Source of the DNA: Anaerolineales bacterium
GTDB taxonomy: Bacteria > Chloroflexota > Anaerolineae > Anaerolineales > UBA11579
Reading direction: 5' to 3'
NCBI GenBank assembly: GCA_019637675.1
Contig: JAHBVE010000003.1
Coordinates: forward strand, 537,568-601,567
Length of the DNA stretch: 64,000 nt
Positions 52,152 through 60,945 of this stretch are shown one piece after another. Position 1 is the first letter of the stretch. Each line of letters starts with the position of its first letter. The translations under genes were made by a program, and so were the position numbers. The notes under the pieces are model-generated. The model was not told the origin of the DNA. It ran no database searches and saw nothing but the letters and a program-made list of their open reading frames with translations.

Positions 52152-53569
52152 TGGCCAAAGAAGTCATCATGCCCGTCTTTGGTTTTAACCAGGAGACGAG
52201 CCAGATCGTCTCCTGGTTGGTCAAAGACGGCCAAACGGTGGAGCAGGGCGACCCCATCGCCGAGGTCACCACTGACAAGATCAACATGGAGATCGAAGCC
52301 CCCACCGGCGGCGTGTTCAGCGGGGTGGGTTATGCCGCCGGCGAAACCGTGCCGGTGACCACAGTCATCGCCTATATCCTGGAGCCCGGCGAGAAGGCCC
52401 CCGAGGCGCCTGTCAAGGCGCCTGTTACACCGCAGGCCGCTCCTACCCCTGAAGAACCCGAAAAATCAAGTTATACGCCAGACCCCCCCACCCAAAACGA
52501 ACAACAACTTCCGCCGCCTGCCCAGCCTGAGTACCTGCCTCCTGCGACCGATGGCCGCGTCGCTCCCGTGTCTGACCTGGCCGCCAAAGTGGCCAGCGAA
52601 CACGGCGTGGATCTGGCCGCCGTGCGCGGCAGCGGGATGGGCGGGCGCATCACCCGCAAAGATGTAGAGAGCTATCTCGGTGCCGGCGCGGCAGCCCCGG
52701 CCGCCGGCAGCGGCGCCAAAGTGCGCGCCACACCGGCGGCGCGGCAAGCCGCCCGCCAGCGCGGCATCGCCCTCGACACTGTGCGCGGCAGCGGCCCGCA
52801 CGGCCGCGTGCAGGCCGCCGATGTGGCCGCGGCGCAGCCTGCGCCTCGCCCGCGCACGGCCGCTCCGGCACAGCCGGGCGGCGTGCAGCGCATCCCCTTC
52901 ACGCAGATGCGCCGCACCATCGCCGACAACCTGCAGCGCAGCATGCAGGAGGCGCCGCACATCTACTTCCAGGTGGATGCGGATGTAAGCGCCCTCAACG
53001 ATATGGTGGCCGAAGCCAACCGCCAGGCCGCCGAAGGCGACGCCAAGGTGACGCTCACCGCCGTCCTGGCCAAAGCCGTCGCCTGGACCCTGCAGCGCCA
53101 CCCCAGGCTCAATAGCCATCTCGGCCAGGGCGAAGTCTTGCAATATCAGGATATTCACCTGGGCATTGCCGTAGCCCTCGACGACGGGCTGATCGTGCCG
53201 GTCGTCCACAATGCCGATCACAAGAATGTGCGCCAGCTGGCCGCCGAAGTGAACGATTTGGCAAGCCGCGCCCGTAGTGGTAAGCTCAAGCCCACGGATC
53301 TGCAAGGAGCAACGTTTACAATCTCCAACCTCGGCATGTTCCGGGTGGATCGCTTCACGGCGATCATCAATCCGCCGCAGGTTGGCATTCTGGCCATCGG
53401 GCGCGCCTCGCGCCGCCTGGTGCCGGATGCGCTCGGCCAGGCCATCGTGCGGCCCATCGCCGCGCTCACCCTTTCGGTGGATCACCGGGTGATCGATGGC
53501 GCGGTGGCCGCAGCCTTCCTGGATGATCTGAGCGCGGTATGTGAACGGCCGCATCTTATGGCGTTGTGA
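52151..53569 (+). CDS. Dihydrolipoamide acetyltransferase (E2)
   Basis: 472 aa. Lipoyl domain with Lys43 in TTDKINME; two peripheral-subunit-binding domains at about 139-177 and 193-228 (GSGMGGRITRKDV, GSGPHGRVQAADV); catalytic domain with DHRVIDG (His445, Asp449). Linkers are Ala/Pro-rich. It would receive acetyl groups from the E1 above and make acetyl-CoA. No E3 gene in this operon. Confidence 0.93.
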   Translation: MAKEVIMPVFGFNQETSQIVSWLVKDGQTVEQGDPIAEVTTDKINMEIEAPTGGVFSGVGYAAGETVPVTTVIAYILEPGEKAPEAPVKAPVTPQAAPTPEEPEKSSYTPDPPTQNEQQLPPPAQPEYLPPATDGRVAPVSDLAAKVASEHGVDLAAVRGSGMGGRITRKDVESYLGAGAAAPAAGSGAKVRATPAARQAARQRGIALDTVRGSGPHGRVQAADVAAAQPAPRPRTAAPAQPGGVQRIPFTQMRRTIADNLQRSMQEAPHIYFQVDADVSALNDMVAEANRQAAEGDAKVTLTAVLAKAVAWTLQRHPRLNSHLGQGEVLQYQDIHLGIAVALDDGLIVPVVHNADHKNVRQLAAEVNDLASRARSGKLKPTDLQGATFTISNLGMFRVDRFTAIINPPQVGILAIGRASRRLVPDALGQAIVRPIAALTLSVDHRVIDGAVAAAFLDDLSAVCERPHLMAL

Positions 53570-53576
53570 GCGATGA

Positions 53577-55316
53577 ATGGAAACTACGTTTGAAAACCTG
53601 ATGTTCCAAGGGGTGCCGGCATCCTCCGGTATTGCCATCGGCAAGCCGTGGGTCTACCACCCCCAGACGGTGCACATCACGCGCCGCACGGTTTCAGACG
53701 TGGAGAAAGAGCTGGCCCGTTTTGATGAGGCCAAGCAAATTGCCATGCAGCAGTTGGCCGGGCTGCAAGAGAAAGCCCATGTTGAGATCGGCCACCACGA
53801 AGCTGCCATCTTTGAAGCCCACCAGATGTTTCTGGAGGACCCCGAGCTTATTAAAGCCATCACCCGCCGCGTGCGTGAGGAGCTGATCTGCGCCGAAGCC
53901 GCGGTGGATGAGGCCGTGCAGGAAGCTGCCGCCGAACTTGCCGCCATTGAGGATGAGTATTTCCAGGCCCGCGCCATTGATCTGCGGGATGTGGGCCGCC
54001 GCCTGGTGCACCTGCTGCTGGGCGTGGATACTGAGGTCACCGATTTCCCCGACGAGCCGGTCATCGTATTCGCTGAGGACCTGACGCCCTCGGATACCGT
54101 GCAGTTCGACCGCAGCAAGCTGCTGGCGCTGGTCACCGTGCAGGGCGGGCCTACTTCGCACACGGCCATCCTGGCCAACAGCATGGGCATCCCGGCCATC
54201 GTCAGCGCGCCGGTGGATCTGGGCGCGGTCGAGAATTCGCTGCTGGGCGTAGTTGATGGCCGCACGGGCGAAATACTGCTGGACCCTTCGGCCGATAAGC
54301 TCGAGAGCATGCAGGCTGAGCAAATCCGTTTGCAGGCCAAGCGGGATGAGGCCAAAACGCGCAGCCAGGAGCCAGCCATTACCACCGACGGCCACCAGGT
54401 TGAGGTGGTGGCCAATATTGGTAATGCACAAGACGCCCGGCAAGGGTTGGAGTACGGCGCCGAGGGCGTGGGCCTGTTCCGCACCGAGTTCCTGTTCCTT
54501 GACCGGCATGCCATGCCCACTGAGTTCGAGCAGACCAACGCCTACCGCGAGATCTTTGATGTGATGCGCGGCAAACCGGTGGTCGTGCGCACGCTGGATA
54601 TTGGCGGCGACAAATCCGTGGATTATTTGGGCTTCAAGACCGAAGCCAATCCCTTCCTCGGTTGGCGCGCCATCCGCATGATGAGCGAGCGGCCGGATCT
54701 GCTGCTGTCCCAGTTCCGCGCTCTGCTCAAAGCGGGCGTGGACACTGACCTGCGCATCATGGTGCCGATGGTGTCTCGCCTCACAGAAGTGGAGCAGGCG
54801 CGAGCCTTGCTGCGCGTAGCGCAGGAGGAACTGGCCGCCGAAGGTGTGCCGTTCTGCCAGACCTTGCAATTTGGCATCATGATCGAGGTGCCCTCGGCGG
54901 TGCTGGTGGCTGAGCACATCGCCCCGTTGGTGGACTTCTTCAGTATTGGTACCAACGATCTCACCCAGTACACCATGGCGGTCGACCGCACCAATGAGCG
55001 CGTGGTCAACATCGCCAGCCCCTTCCACCCCAGCGTGCTGCGCTTGATCAATCTCACGATTGAGGCGGCTCACGCACAGGGCAAATGGGTGGGCGTGTGC
55101 GGCGAGTTCGCCGGCGAACCGCTGGCGGTGCCGTTGCTGCTGGGCATGGGCCTGGACGAGTTCAGCATGTCGCCGGTGAGCGTGCCCGAGGTCAAAGACC
55201 TGATCCGCCGCTTCTCGATGGAGGAGTGCCGGGATGTGGCGCGCCGTGCCCTGCGCCTGCCCAAGACCGAAGCGGTCGTCTCCTATTTGCAATCTGTCGT
55301 CAACGCCAAACAGTAG
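53577..55316 (+). CDS. ptsI: PTS Enzyme I (phosphoenolpyruvate-protein phosphotransferase)
   Basis: 579 aa, full length. Phospho-His195 in VQGGPTSHTAILA, PEP-binding region IGTNDLTQYTMAVDRTNE and the catalytic Cys in VGVCGEFAGE. Starts the phosphate relay for HPr. Encoded 7 nt after E2, at the end of the same cluster as the sugar-specific EII genes, so the cluster is self-sufficient. Confidence 0.95.
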   Translation: METTFENLMFQGVPASSGIAIGKPWVYHPQTVHITRRTVSDVEKELARFDEAKQIAMQQLAGLQEKAHVEIGHHEAAIFEAHQMFLEDPELIKAITRRVREELICAEAAVDEAVQEAAAELAAIEDEYFQARAIDLRDVGRRLVHLLLGVDTEVTDFPDEPVIVFAEDLTPSDTVQFDRSKLLALVTVQGGPTSHTAILANSMGIPAIVSAPVDLGAVENSLLGVVDGRTGEILLDPSADKLESMQAEQIRLQAKRDEAKTRSQEPAITTDGHQVEVVANIGNAQDARQGLEYGAEGVGLFRTEFLFLDRHAMPTEFEQTNAYREIFDVMRGKPVVVRTLDIGGDKSVDYLGFKTEANPFLGWRAIRMMSERPDLLLSQFRALLKAGVDTDLRIMVPMVSRLTEVEQARALLRVAQEELAAEGVPFCQTLQFGIMIEVPSAVLVAEHIAPLVDFFSIGTNDLTQYTMAVDRTNERVVNIASPFHPSVLRLINLTIEAAHAQGKWVGVCGEFAGEPLAVPLLLGMGLDEFSMSPVSVPEVKDLIRRFSMEECRDVARRALRLPKTEAVVSYLQSVVNAKQ

Positions 55317-55331
55317 AAACCAGAGGCTTGC

Positions 55332-56174
55332 GTGTCAGTAAACGAAACTCCTGAACAATTGGAGCAGTATTTAGCATTGGCGGTGAGCTGCGCCAAAGAG
55401 GCCGGCGCGCTGCTGCTGGAAGGCTTCGAGAAGCAGAAGACGATTGACCACAAGAGCTCGCCGGTGGATTGGGTCACGGAGTATGACCGCGCTTCCGAGC
55501 AGCTGATCGTCGAGCGCTTGACCGCCGCGTTCCCTGAGCATGGCCTGGTGGGCGAGGAAGGCAGCCGCCGCGAGGGCAAGGATGGCTACGCCTGGTACGT
55601 GGACCCCCTGGACGGCACGACCAATTATGCGCACCAGTTCCCCATGTTTGCGGTCACGCTGGCTTTGTATAAGGATGATGTGCCCGTGGTGGGCGTGGTG
55701 TTCGACCCGCTGCGTGATGAACTGTTCACCGCCAAGGCGGGCCAGGGCGCGTACCTGACGCGGGCCAGCGGCACGCAGCGGCTGCAGGTCAGCGGGGCGC
55801 AGGTGCTGGCCACCAGCCTGCTGGCGACCGGCTTCCCCTACGATAGCCATACCAGCCCGCACAACAACTCCACCGAACTGGGCTTCTTTGTGCGCAAGGC
55901 GCAGGGCATCCGCCGGGCGGGGTCAGCCGCGTTGGATATGGCCTACGTGGCCGCCGGCCGCCTGGATGGGTATTGGGAGTTCAAGCTGTTCGCCTGGGAT
56001 ATGGCCGCGGCTCGGCTGATCGTGGAGGAGGCCGGCGGCCGCTTCACGCAGCCGGATGGCCAGCCGGTGAGGATGGATGTGCAGCAGTCAGCTTGTGTAA
56101 GCAACACGCGCATTCACGACGAGATGCTGGCCGTGCTGGCCGAGGCGGCCCAGCAGCGCATGCGCAGTATATAA
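55332..56174 (+). CDS. suhB: Inositol monophosphatase family protein
   Basis: 280 aa from a GTG with AGAGG upstream. Metal ligands: Glu in GEEGSRREG, DPLDGTTNY, and WDMAAARLIVEEAGG. Mg-dependent phosphatase acting on inositol phosphate or another sugar phosphate. Last gene of the same-strand cluster, 15 nt after ptsI; it might remove phosphate from the PTS product. Confidence 0.88.
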   Translation: MSVNETPEQLEQYLALAVSCAKEAGALLLEGFEKQKTIDHKSSPVDWVTEYDRASEQLIVERLTAAFPEHGLVGEEGSRREGKDGYAWYVDPLDGTTNYAHQFPMFAVTLALYKDDVPVVGVVFDPLRDELFTAKAGQGAYLTRASGTQRLQVSGAQVLATSLLATGFPYDSHTSPHNNSTELGFFVRKAQGIRRAGSAALDMAYVAAGRLDGYWEFKLFAWDMAAARLIVEEAGGRFTQPDGQPVRMDVQQSACVSNTRIHDEMLAVLAEAAQQRMRSI

Positions 56175-56175
56175 T
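56170..56175 (+). promoter_or_regulatory. -10 element of the DUF2089 gene
   Basis: TATAAT ends 6 nt before the ATG at 56182 and overlaps the stop codon of the phosphatase gene. Confidence 0.65.
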
Positions 56176-56181
56176 CAGCGC

Positions 56182-56553
56182 ATGCATTCAGCCCCTCATG
56201 CCTGCCCTGTCTGCCAGGGTGAACTGACGCTCACTCGCCTGGTGTGCCGCGAGTGCGAAACGGTGATCGAAGGCCGCTTTGAATCGGGGCCGTTCTCGCG
56301 CCTGAGCGCACAGCAGCTGCACTTTGTGGAAGCCTTTGTGCGCAACGAAGGCAAGATCACGCGGATGGAAGAGGAGTTCAAACTCTCGTACCCCACCATC
56401 CGCAGCCGCCTGCATGAGGTCATCCGCGCTCTGGGCTATGAACCGGGCAAGGACAGCCCCACCACGCTGACCGAGGAAGAGCGCCGCAAGATCCTTGAGG
56501 ATCTGGACAGCGGCAAGATCACTTCCGAAGAAGCGATGCGCATGCTGGAGTAA
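56182..56553 (+). CDS. DUF2089 domain protein (zinc ribbon + helix-turn-helix)
   Basis: 123 aa. N-terminal CPVCQGELTLTRLVCRECE with two CxxC pairs, then a helix-turn-helix-like region (KITRMEEEFKLSYPTIRSRLHEVI) and an acidic C-terminus. Likely a small DNA-binding regulator, targets unknown. Leaderless mRNA is likely. Downstream are two hairpins. Confidence 0.85.
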   Translation: MHSAPHACPVCQGELTLTRLVCRECETVIEGRFESGPFSRLSAQQLHFVEAFVRNEGKITRMEEEFKLSYPTIRSRLHEVIRALGYEPGKDSPTTLTEEERRKILEDLDSGKITSEEAMRMLE

Positions 56554-56571
56554 TGCGCTGTTTGCAGCGCG

Positions 56572-56608
56572 GGAGAACCTACACGGCTTCGCCGTGCGAC
56601 GGTTCTCC
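56572..56608 (+). other. Nested hairpin downstream of the DUF2089 gene
   Basis: Outer stem GGAGAACC / GGTTCTCC (56572-56579, 56601-56608) encloses CACGGC / GCCGTG with a TTC loop (56582-56596). No T-run of five, but CTTCTCT follows; could end the transcript. Confidence 0.6.
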
Positions 56609-56628
56609 TTCTCTATATACAACTTGTA

Positions 56629-56660
56629 AAAAAAGCGCTGCAAAATGCAGCGCTCTTTTT
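56629..56660 (-). terminator. Terminator of the FmdB-like gene (also usable from the left)
   Basis: AGCGCTGC / GCAGCGCT stem around AAAAT (56634-56654), A6 before and T5 after. It lies just downstream of the minus-strand gene. Confidence 0.85.
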
Positions 56661-56964
56661 ATTCGTCGGATTTTGGTTTGGCGGCCGGTTTCTCGCTTTT
56701 GGTCTCGGCCGTGCTGGTGGTGGAGTTAGTGCTGGCTGGTTCCTTGGCTTTCTTGCCGTTGGTGGGCGCCGGGCTGGCTGATTTGCGGCTTTTGTCGGTT
56801 ACGTAAAAGCCCGAGCCCTTGAAGACCACGCCGGCGGCGCGGTAGACCTTGTGCAGCGTGTGTTTGCGGCACTCTGGGCATACTTTGAGCGGGCTGTCGT
56901 CAAAACTTTGTTGGCGGTCAAATTCGTGGCCGCAGTTGTCGCAGCGATATGTATAAACAGGCAT
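56659..56964 (-). CDS. FmdB-family zinc ribbon protein
   Basis: 101 aa. N-terminal MPVYTYRCDNCGHEFDRQQS with CxxC, CPECRKHTLHKVY with the second CxxC, and the GSGFYVTDK end of the FmdB motif; the rest is a low-complexity Lys/Ser/Thr tail. Possibly a regulator or a metal chaperone. A TATAAT is 27 nt upstream with an AGGACAAG SD. Confidence 0.88.
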   Translation of the reverse strand: MPVYTYRCDNCGHEFDRQQSFDDSPLKVCPECRKHTLHKVYRAAGVVFKGSGFYVTDKSRKSASPAPTNGKKAKEPASTNSTTSTAETKSEKPAAKPKSDE

Positions 56965-57030
56965 CTTGTCCTAAACCTTAACGGCGAGATTATAGCCCCG
57001 CGTATAGGGCTTTGCAAGATAGCAGGATGT

Positions 57031-58737
57031 TTAGGGGTTGATACGCTCTTGGGCCTGCTGGCGCCACTCGGCTGGCATGGCGCTGGCGGGCAGGTTGAGC
57101 AGGCTCTGCCAGTCAGCCAGGGCGTTGTCGCGCTGGTTGAGCGCCTCGAGGGCGGTGGCGCGCCAGTAGAAAAGCTGGGCGCGCTGACTGTCAGATTTCG
57201 CCAGCGGCGCGCCGGCATTGACCTCAAAGAAGGCGCTGCTGGGGTTGCCGGTGAGCAGCAGGGCGCGTGCCAGGTAGACGCGCGCCTCGAACCAGTCGGC
57301 CGCGCCGCCCACAGCCACGCGGAAATCGCTGAGGGCGGCTTCGTTGTGGCCGGCTTCCAGCTGCTGGATGCCGCGGTAGTAGGCCGCGGAGGGCAGGTTG
57401 GCGTCAAACTCCAGGGCGCGCTCGAACGCTTCGCGGGCGAAGGACTCGTTGCCGTTGAGCTGGTGGGCCAGGCCGAGCAGCTCCCAGCCGCGGCCGTCCT
57501 CGCCCTCAAAGCCTAAGTACATTTGCAAAGTCTGCACGGATGCGGAGTACAGGCCCAGGCCCTGCTGTGCGCTGGCGATGGTGAGGTAGCTGGGCAGCAG
57601 GGTCAGGTCGATCTCCTGGGCGCGCAGGGCGGTTTGCAATGCTTCTTCATATTCGCCGCGCACCAGATAGATCTGCGCTTTCTGGTTCAGGACGAGCGCG
57701 TTGTTGGGCGCGATGGCCTCGGCGGTTTGCACATCCTCCAGCGCACGGTTGGGGTTGGCGCGGCTGAGATTGTAGGCGGCGCGCTCTATATAGCCTTCGA
57801 TCAGGTTGGAGTCGAGCAGGATCGCAGTGTTGAGGTCGGTGAGGATGCTGGCCGTGCTGGCATCCTGGGCGATCAGGGCGCGGGCGCGGCCCAGATAGCC
57901 ATAGGCAAAGGAAGAATCGCTGGCGATGGCCTGCTCAAAAGCGGCCAGGGCCGCGGCGCTATCGCCATTGTGCAGGCGGCTTTGGCCGAGGTAATAGGCC
58001 ACGTCTGCGGCCTGCGGGTTTTGCGCCAGATAGCTTTCGAACAAGCTGGCGGCCTCTGCCCAATCCCCGGCGTCATAAGCGGCCAACGCATCGCGGAAGA
58101 TGGCGTTGTCGGCGTGCGGGGTGGCCAGGTAGCGCGGGGTGGCGGTGTAGGTGGCCTGCAGCAATTCCTGCGGGTCACGCGGGGCGACCTGGATCTGGCG
58201 CGTGGGGGTGGGTTGCGGCGTTCCGCCGGCAACCTGGCTGCTGGTGGCTGCCGCCGGATCCGTAGGCGTGGCGGTGTTCACAAAATTGGGGATGATGCCT
58301 TGCTGGGTGGCGAAAAAGATGGCGGCGATGAGCACGATGCCGCCAAGGAGCGTGCCAAAGATCCAGCCAGCGGACCAGGCCTGGTCTGCACGACGTTTGC
58401 GGCGCTTGCGCACCTTGGGCGCGGCGATCTCGCTGGTTTGCCATTCACCCTGGTCCTCGGGCACGAAGGCGGGCACGCCCAACTCGGGCACATCGGCGCC
58501 GAGCAGCTCCAGATCATGGCGGGCGGCGCTGTTGTCCGGGTCAAGGAAGAGCACATTGTGCAGGCAGTAAATGCGCTCCTGCCGCGATTCGACGACCGTA
58601 CTCATCAACAGCCAGTACAGCGGCTCACGATTGTCTGTGCGCAAGAGAGAGAGCAGCAACTCGCGTGCTCGTGCGGAATCCCCCTCCTGGCCGGCCAAGA
58701 CGGCCTCTTGCAGCATCTGGTCCTTGGTGCGCGCCAT
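57031..58737 (-). CDS. Tetratricopeptide-repeat membrane protein
   Basis: 568 aa from ATG 58737. A soluble N-terminal TPR-like part (GDSARARELLLSLLRTDN), a basic segment RKRRKRR, one membrane helix (about 124-142), a Thr/Pro linker, then about nine TPR units such as YYLGQSRLHNGDSAAALAAF. An adaptor for envelope complexes; partners unknown. TAAACT lies 8 nt before the ATG. Confidence 0.85.
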   Translation of the reverse strand: MARTKDQMLQEAVLAGQEGDSARARELLLSLLRTDNREPLYWLLMSTVVESRQERIYCLHNVLFLDPDNSAARHDLELLGADVPELGVPAFVPEDQGEWQTSEIAAPKVRKRRKRRADQAWSAGWIFGTLLGGIVLIAAIFFATQQGIIPNFVNTATPTDPAAATSSQVAGGTPQPTPTRQIQVAPRDPQELLQATYTATPRYLATPHADNAIFRDALAAYDAGDWAEAASLFESYLAQNPQAADVAYYLGQSRLHNGDSAAALAAFEQAIASDSSFAYGYLGRARALIAQDASTASILTDLNTAILLDSNLIEGYIERAAYNLSRANPNRALEDVQTAEAIAPNNALVLNQKAQIYLVRGEYEEALQTALRAQEIDLTLLPSYLTIASAQQGLGLYSASVQTLQMYLGFEGEDGRGWELLGLAHQLNGNESFAREAFERALEFDANLPSAAYYRGIQQLEAGHNEAALSDFRVAVGGAADWFEARVYLARALLLTGNPSSAFFEVNAGAPLAKSDSQRAQLFYWRATALEALNQRDNALADWQSLLNLPASAMPAEWRQQAQERINP

Positions 58738-58745
58738 TGCGCGTG

Positions 58746-58794
58746 AGTTTAGCACACGGCCTCACGGCGGACAAGAAAGCCCGGTTGATATAAT
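58746..58794. promoter_or_regulatory. Divergent leaderless promoters (TPR / LysM genes)
   Basis: Minus-strand TAAACT at 58751-58746 (8 nt before ATG) and plus-strand TATAAT at 58789-58794 (6 nt before the GTG at 58801, filled with T). Confidence 0.55.
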
Positions 58795-58800
58795 TTTTTT

Positions 58801-59721
58801 GTGCTACGCCCCCAACTTGTTGCCGCTGGGCTGCTGATCGCAGCTCTTTTCACTGCCTGCACGGGGAGTGCAGGGGAGAACACTCCGCAACCCTCTGCTG
58901 AGATCACGGAATACGCCCTGGCGACTGCCACGGCCACGCTGTCGGAAGCGTCCACGCCAGAGTTCGAGCTGCCCACGGCTACGCCTTATCTGTATACGGT
59001 GGTCGAGAACGATACCTTGTTCGGTATCGCCGCACGTTTGAACATCACTCTGGAAGCGCTGATGGCCGCCAACCCGGGCATCAACCCGCAAGCCCTGTCG
59101 CCCGGGGCGCAACTGCTGGTGCCCAGTGGCGGCAGCGCATCCACCACGCCTATGCCGCAACTGACCCCGGTGCCGGTCAGCGCCAGCCCGCCGCTGTGCT
59201 TTGCCAGTGCGGCTGGTGAGCTGACCTGCCTGGTGCTGATTGCGAATGATGGTGACCAGCCCATGGAGAACGTGACCGGCTTTGTGCGCTTGCTGAGTGC
59301 GAGCGGCGCGGAGCTGGCGATCATTGAAGCTGTGCCGCCACTTAACCTGCTGCCAGCCGGCGCGGCCATGCCACTGGTGGCGTATATCGCCAGCCCGCCG
59401 CCAAACTGGGCCAGCGCCCAGGCCGAGATCGCTTCTGCGTTTTGGGTGCAAAGCGACGATAGCTTATATACCCCGATCGATAACGTGGAGTTTGGCTGGA
59501 CGCCTACACAGGATGGAAGTGCAGCCCGCGTGCAAGGCCAGGTGAGTTTGGCGGGCTCAGCCAGCAGCGTATGGGTGATGGCCGTGGCGTATGACGCCGC
59601 CGGCCAGCCGGTTGGCGTGCGGCGTTGGGAAAGTGAAGGCGAGACCGGCTTTGACTTTTGGGTGTACAGCCTAGGCGCGGATATTGCCGATGTGCAAGTA
59701 GTCGTGGAAGCGCGGCCGTAA
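58801..59721 (+). CDS. LysM-domain lipoprotein
   Basis: 306 aa from a GTG. Lipobox LFTAC near residue 20, an acidic linker, a LysM module (about 60-105: YTVVENDTLFGIAARLNITL, ALSPGAQLLVPS) that binds peptidoglycan, and a C-terminal 180-residue beta-rich domain containing CLVLIANDGDQPMENVTGFV, similar to FxLYD-type domains. Probably a cell-wall-bound surface protein. It ends one base from the convergent protease gene. Confidence 0.85.
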   Translation: MLRPQLVAAGLLIAALFTACTGSAGENTPQPSAEITEYALATATATLSEASTPEFELPTATPYLYTVVENDTLFGIAARLNITLEALMAANPGINPQALSPGAQLLVPSGGSASTTPMPQLTPVPVSASPPLCFASAAGELTCLVLIANDGDQPMENVTGFVRLLSASGAELAIIEAVPPLNLLPAGAAMPLVAYIASPPPNWASAQAEIASAFWVQSDDSLYTPIDNVEFGWTPTQDGSAARVQGQVSLAGSASSVWVMAVAYDAAGQPVGVRRWESEGETGFDFWVYSLGADIADVQVVVEARP

Positions 59722-60936
59722 CTACGGCCCGCCAAACGGGCCGGAAATGATGCGCAGTGGGATGGGGGTGAACACCAGCAAAATGACCAGAATGCCAAAC
59801 AGCGCCAGCAGCTTGCGGCCCGTATCCAGCGGGGTGATCTCGTCTTGCGGAACGGCGTTGGTGCGGCCCATGAACAAGATCAGGAAGACCCAGATCCACC
59901 AGCCAGAGTAGACGAAACCCAACGCAGCCAGACCGGCAACAATAAAGGGCCATAGGGCGCGCACTCGCTTGCCTAATAGGGCGTAGAGGATGTGCCCGCC
60001 ATCCAGCTGCCCGGCCGGCACCAGGTTGAGCGAGGTGACCAGCAGGCCAGCCCAGCCAGCCCAGGCGACCGGATGCAGGAACACATCTGCCCCGCCCAAC
60101 GGAGTGGGCTGGCCGGTGAATATGTAGCGCAGCCAGTACAGCACAGGGTGCAGGCCGCCGTAGGTATCCGGCGCCGGCAGCCACTGGCCGAACACCAGAT
60201 ACTTGGAAAGCAGGTACAGAATGGAATTGCCCTCCAGGCTGATGGCGTCGCCGGCGGGAATGAACGCGGGCAACTGATCGAGCTCCGAGAGGCGTAAGCC
60301 GATAAGTAGCACAGGGATAGCTACGGCCAAGCCGGCCAGCGGGCCGGTAATGCCGATATCGAACAGCACTTTCTTGTTGCGCGGTTGCTCCTTGAGTTGA
60401 ATGAAGGCGCCTAGCGTGCCAAAGGGGCTGAACGGCGCGGGCAGCGGCAGGAAGTACGGCAGGGTTACCTCAGTGCCGTGGTAGCGGGCGGCCAGGTAGT
60501 GCCCAAATTCGTGGGCCAGCAAAATGCTGAGCAGCGCGGCCGCGTAGGGCAATCCGCTGGGCAAGATCGTTAGCCACTCGTTGAGCGAGGCCGGCGTGGA
60601 GTCGCCCAGCTCGTACAGCGCGCCAGTGAAGACCACGCTGGCCACGGTGAGCAGGAAGACGGCCAGGTTGCCCCAGGGGTTGGAGCGTTTGGGGCGGGCG
60701 GGGGCGCGCACCAGCACGATCTCGTGTTGGCCTTGTTCTTCGCGTAAAAACACATTCAGCTTTTGGGCCTTGAGCGCGGCACTCAGCTCGCGGTGGGCGC
60801 GCTCAGACGGGATGCGCAACTTGCCGCTGTAGCGCATGGTGTAGGGCAGCTTGCCGCCGCCCTGGGTCACCTGCTCAATATCAAGATAGCGCGCAACCAG
60901 CGGGGTAACGGTGTCAGTGTTGTGTTGTTCGCTCAT
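59722..60936 (-). CDS. Site-2 protease family (M50) metallopeptidase
   Basis: 404 aa. An N-terminal soluble domain of about 90 residues, then membrane helices. Zinc motif HEFGH (142-146) and the third ligand in NLVPAGQLDGGH (the NxxPxxxLDG motif of intramembrane proteases). Cleaves a membrane protein, probably an anti-sigma factor or similar. Starts 9 nt after the CnoX-like gene. Confidence 0.9.
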   Translation of the reverse strand: MSEQHNTDTVTPLVARYLDIEQVTQGGGKLPYTMRYSGKLRIPSERAHRELSAALKAQKLNVFLREEQGQHEIVLVRAPARPKRSNPWGNLAVFLLTVASVVFTGALYELGDSTPASLNEWLTILPSGLPYAAALLSILLAHEFGHYLAARYHGTEVTLPYFLPLPAPFSPFGTLGAFIQLKEQPRNKKVLFDIGITGPLAGLAVAIPVLLIGLRLSELDQLPAFIPAGDAISLEGNSILYLLSKYLVFGQWLPAPDTYGGLHPVLYWLRYIFTGQPTPLGGADVFLHPVAWAGWAGLLVTSLNLVPAGQLDGGHILYALLGKRVRALWPFIVAGLAALGFVYSGWWIWVFLILFMGRTNAVPQDEITPLDTGRKLLALFGILVILLVFTPIPLRIISGPFGGP

Positions 60937-60945
60937 ATTTGGTTT

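Noticed and set aside
53694..55292. 532-codon open frame antisense to ptsI
   Set aside because: High-GC codon mirror of ptsI; His/Gln/Arg-rich with no domain. Similar long mirrors opposite 36698-38254, 48152-49723 and 13192-14691 were also dropped.
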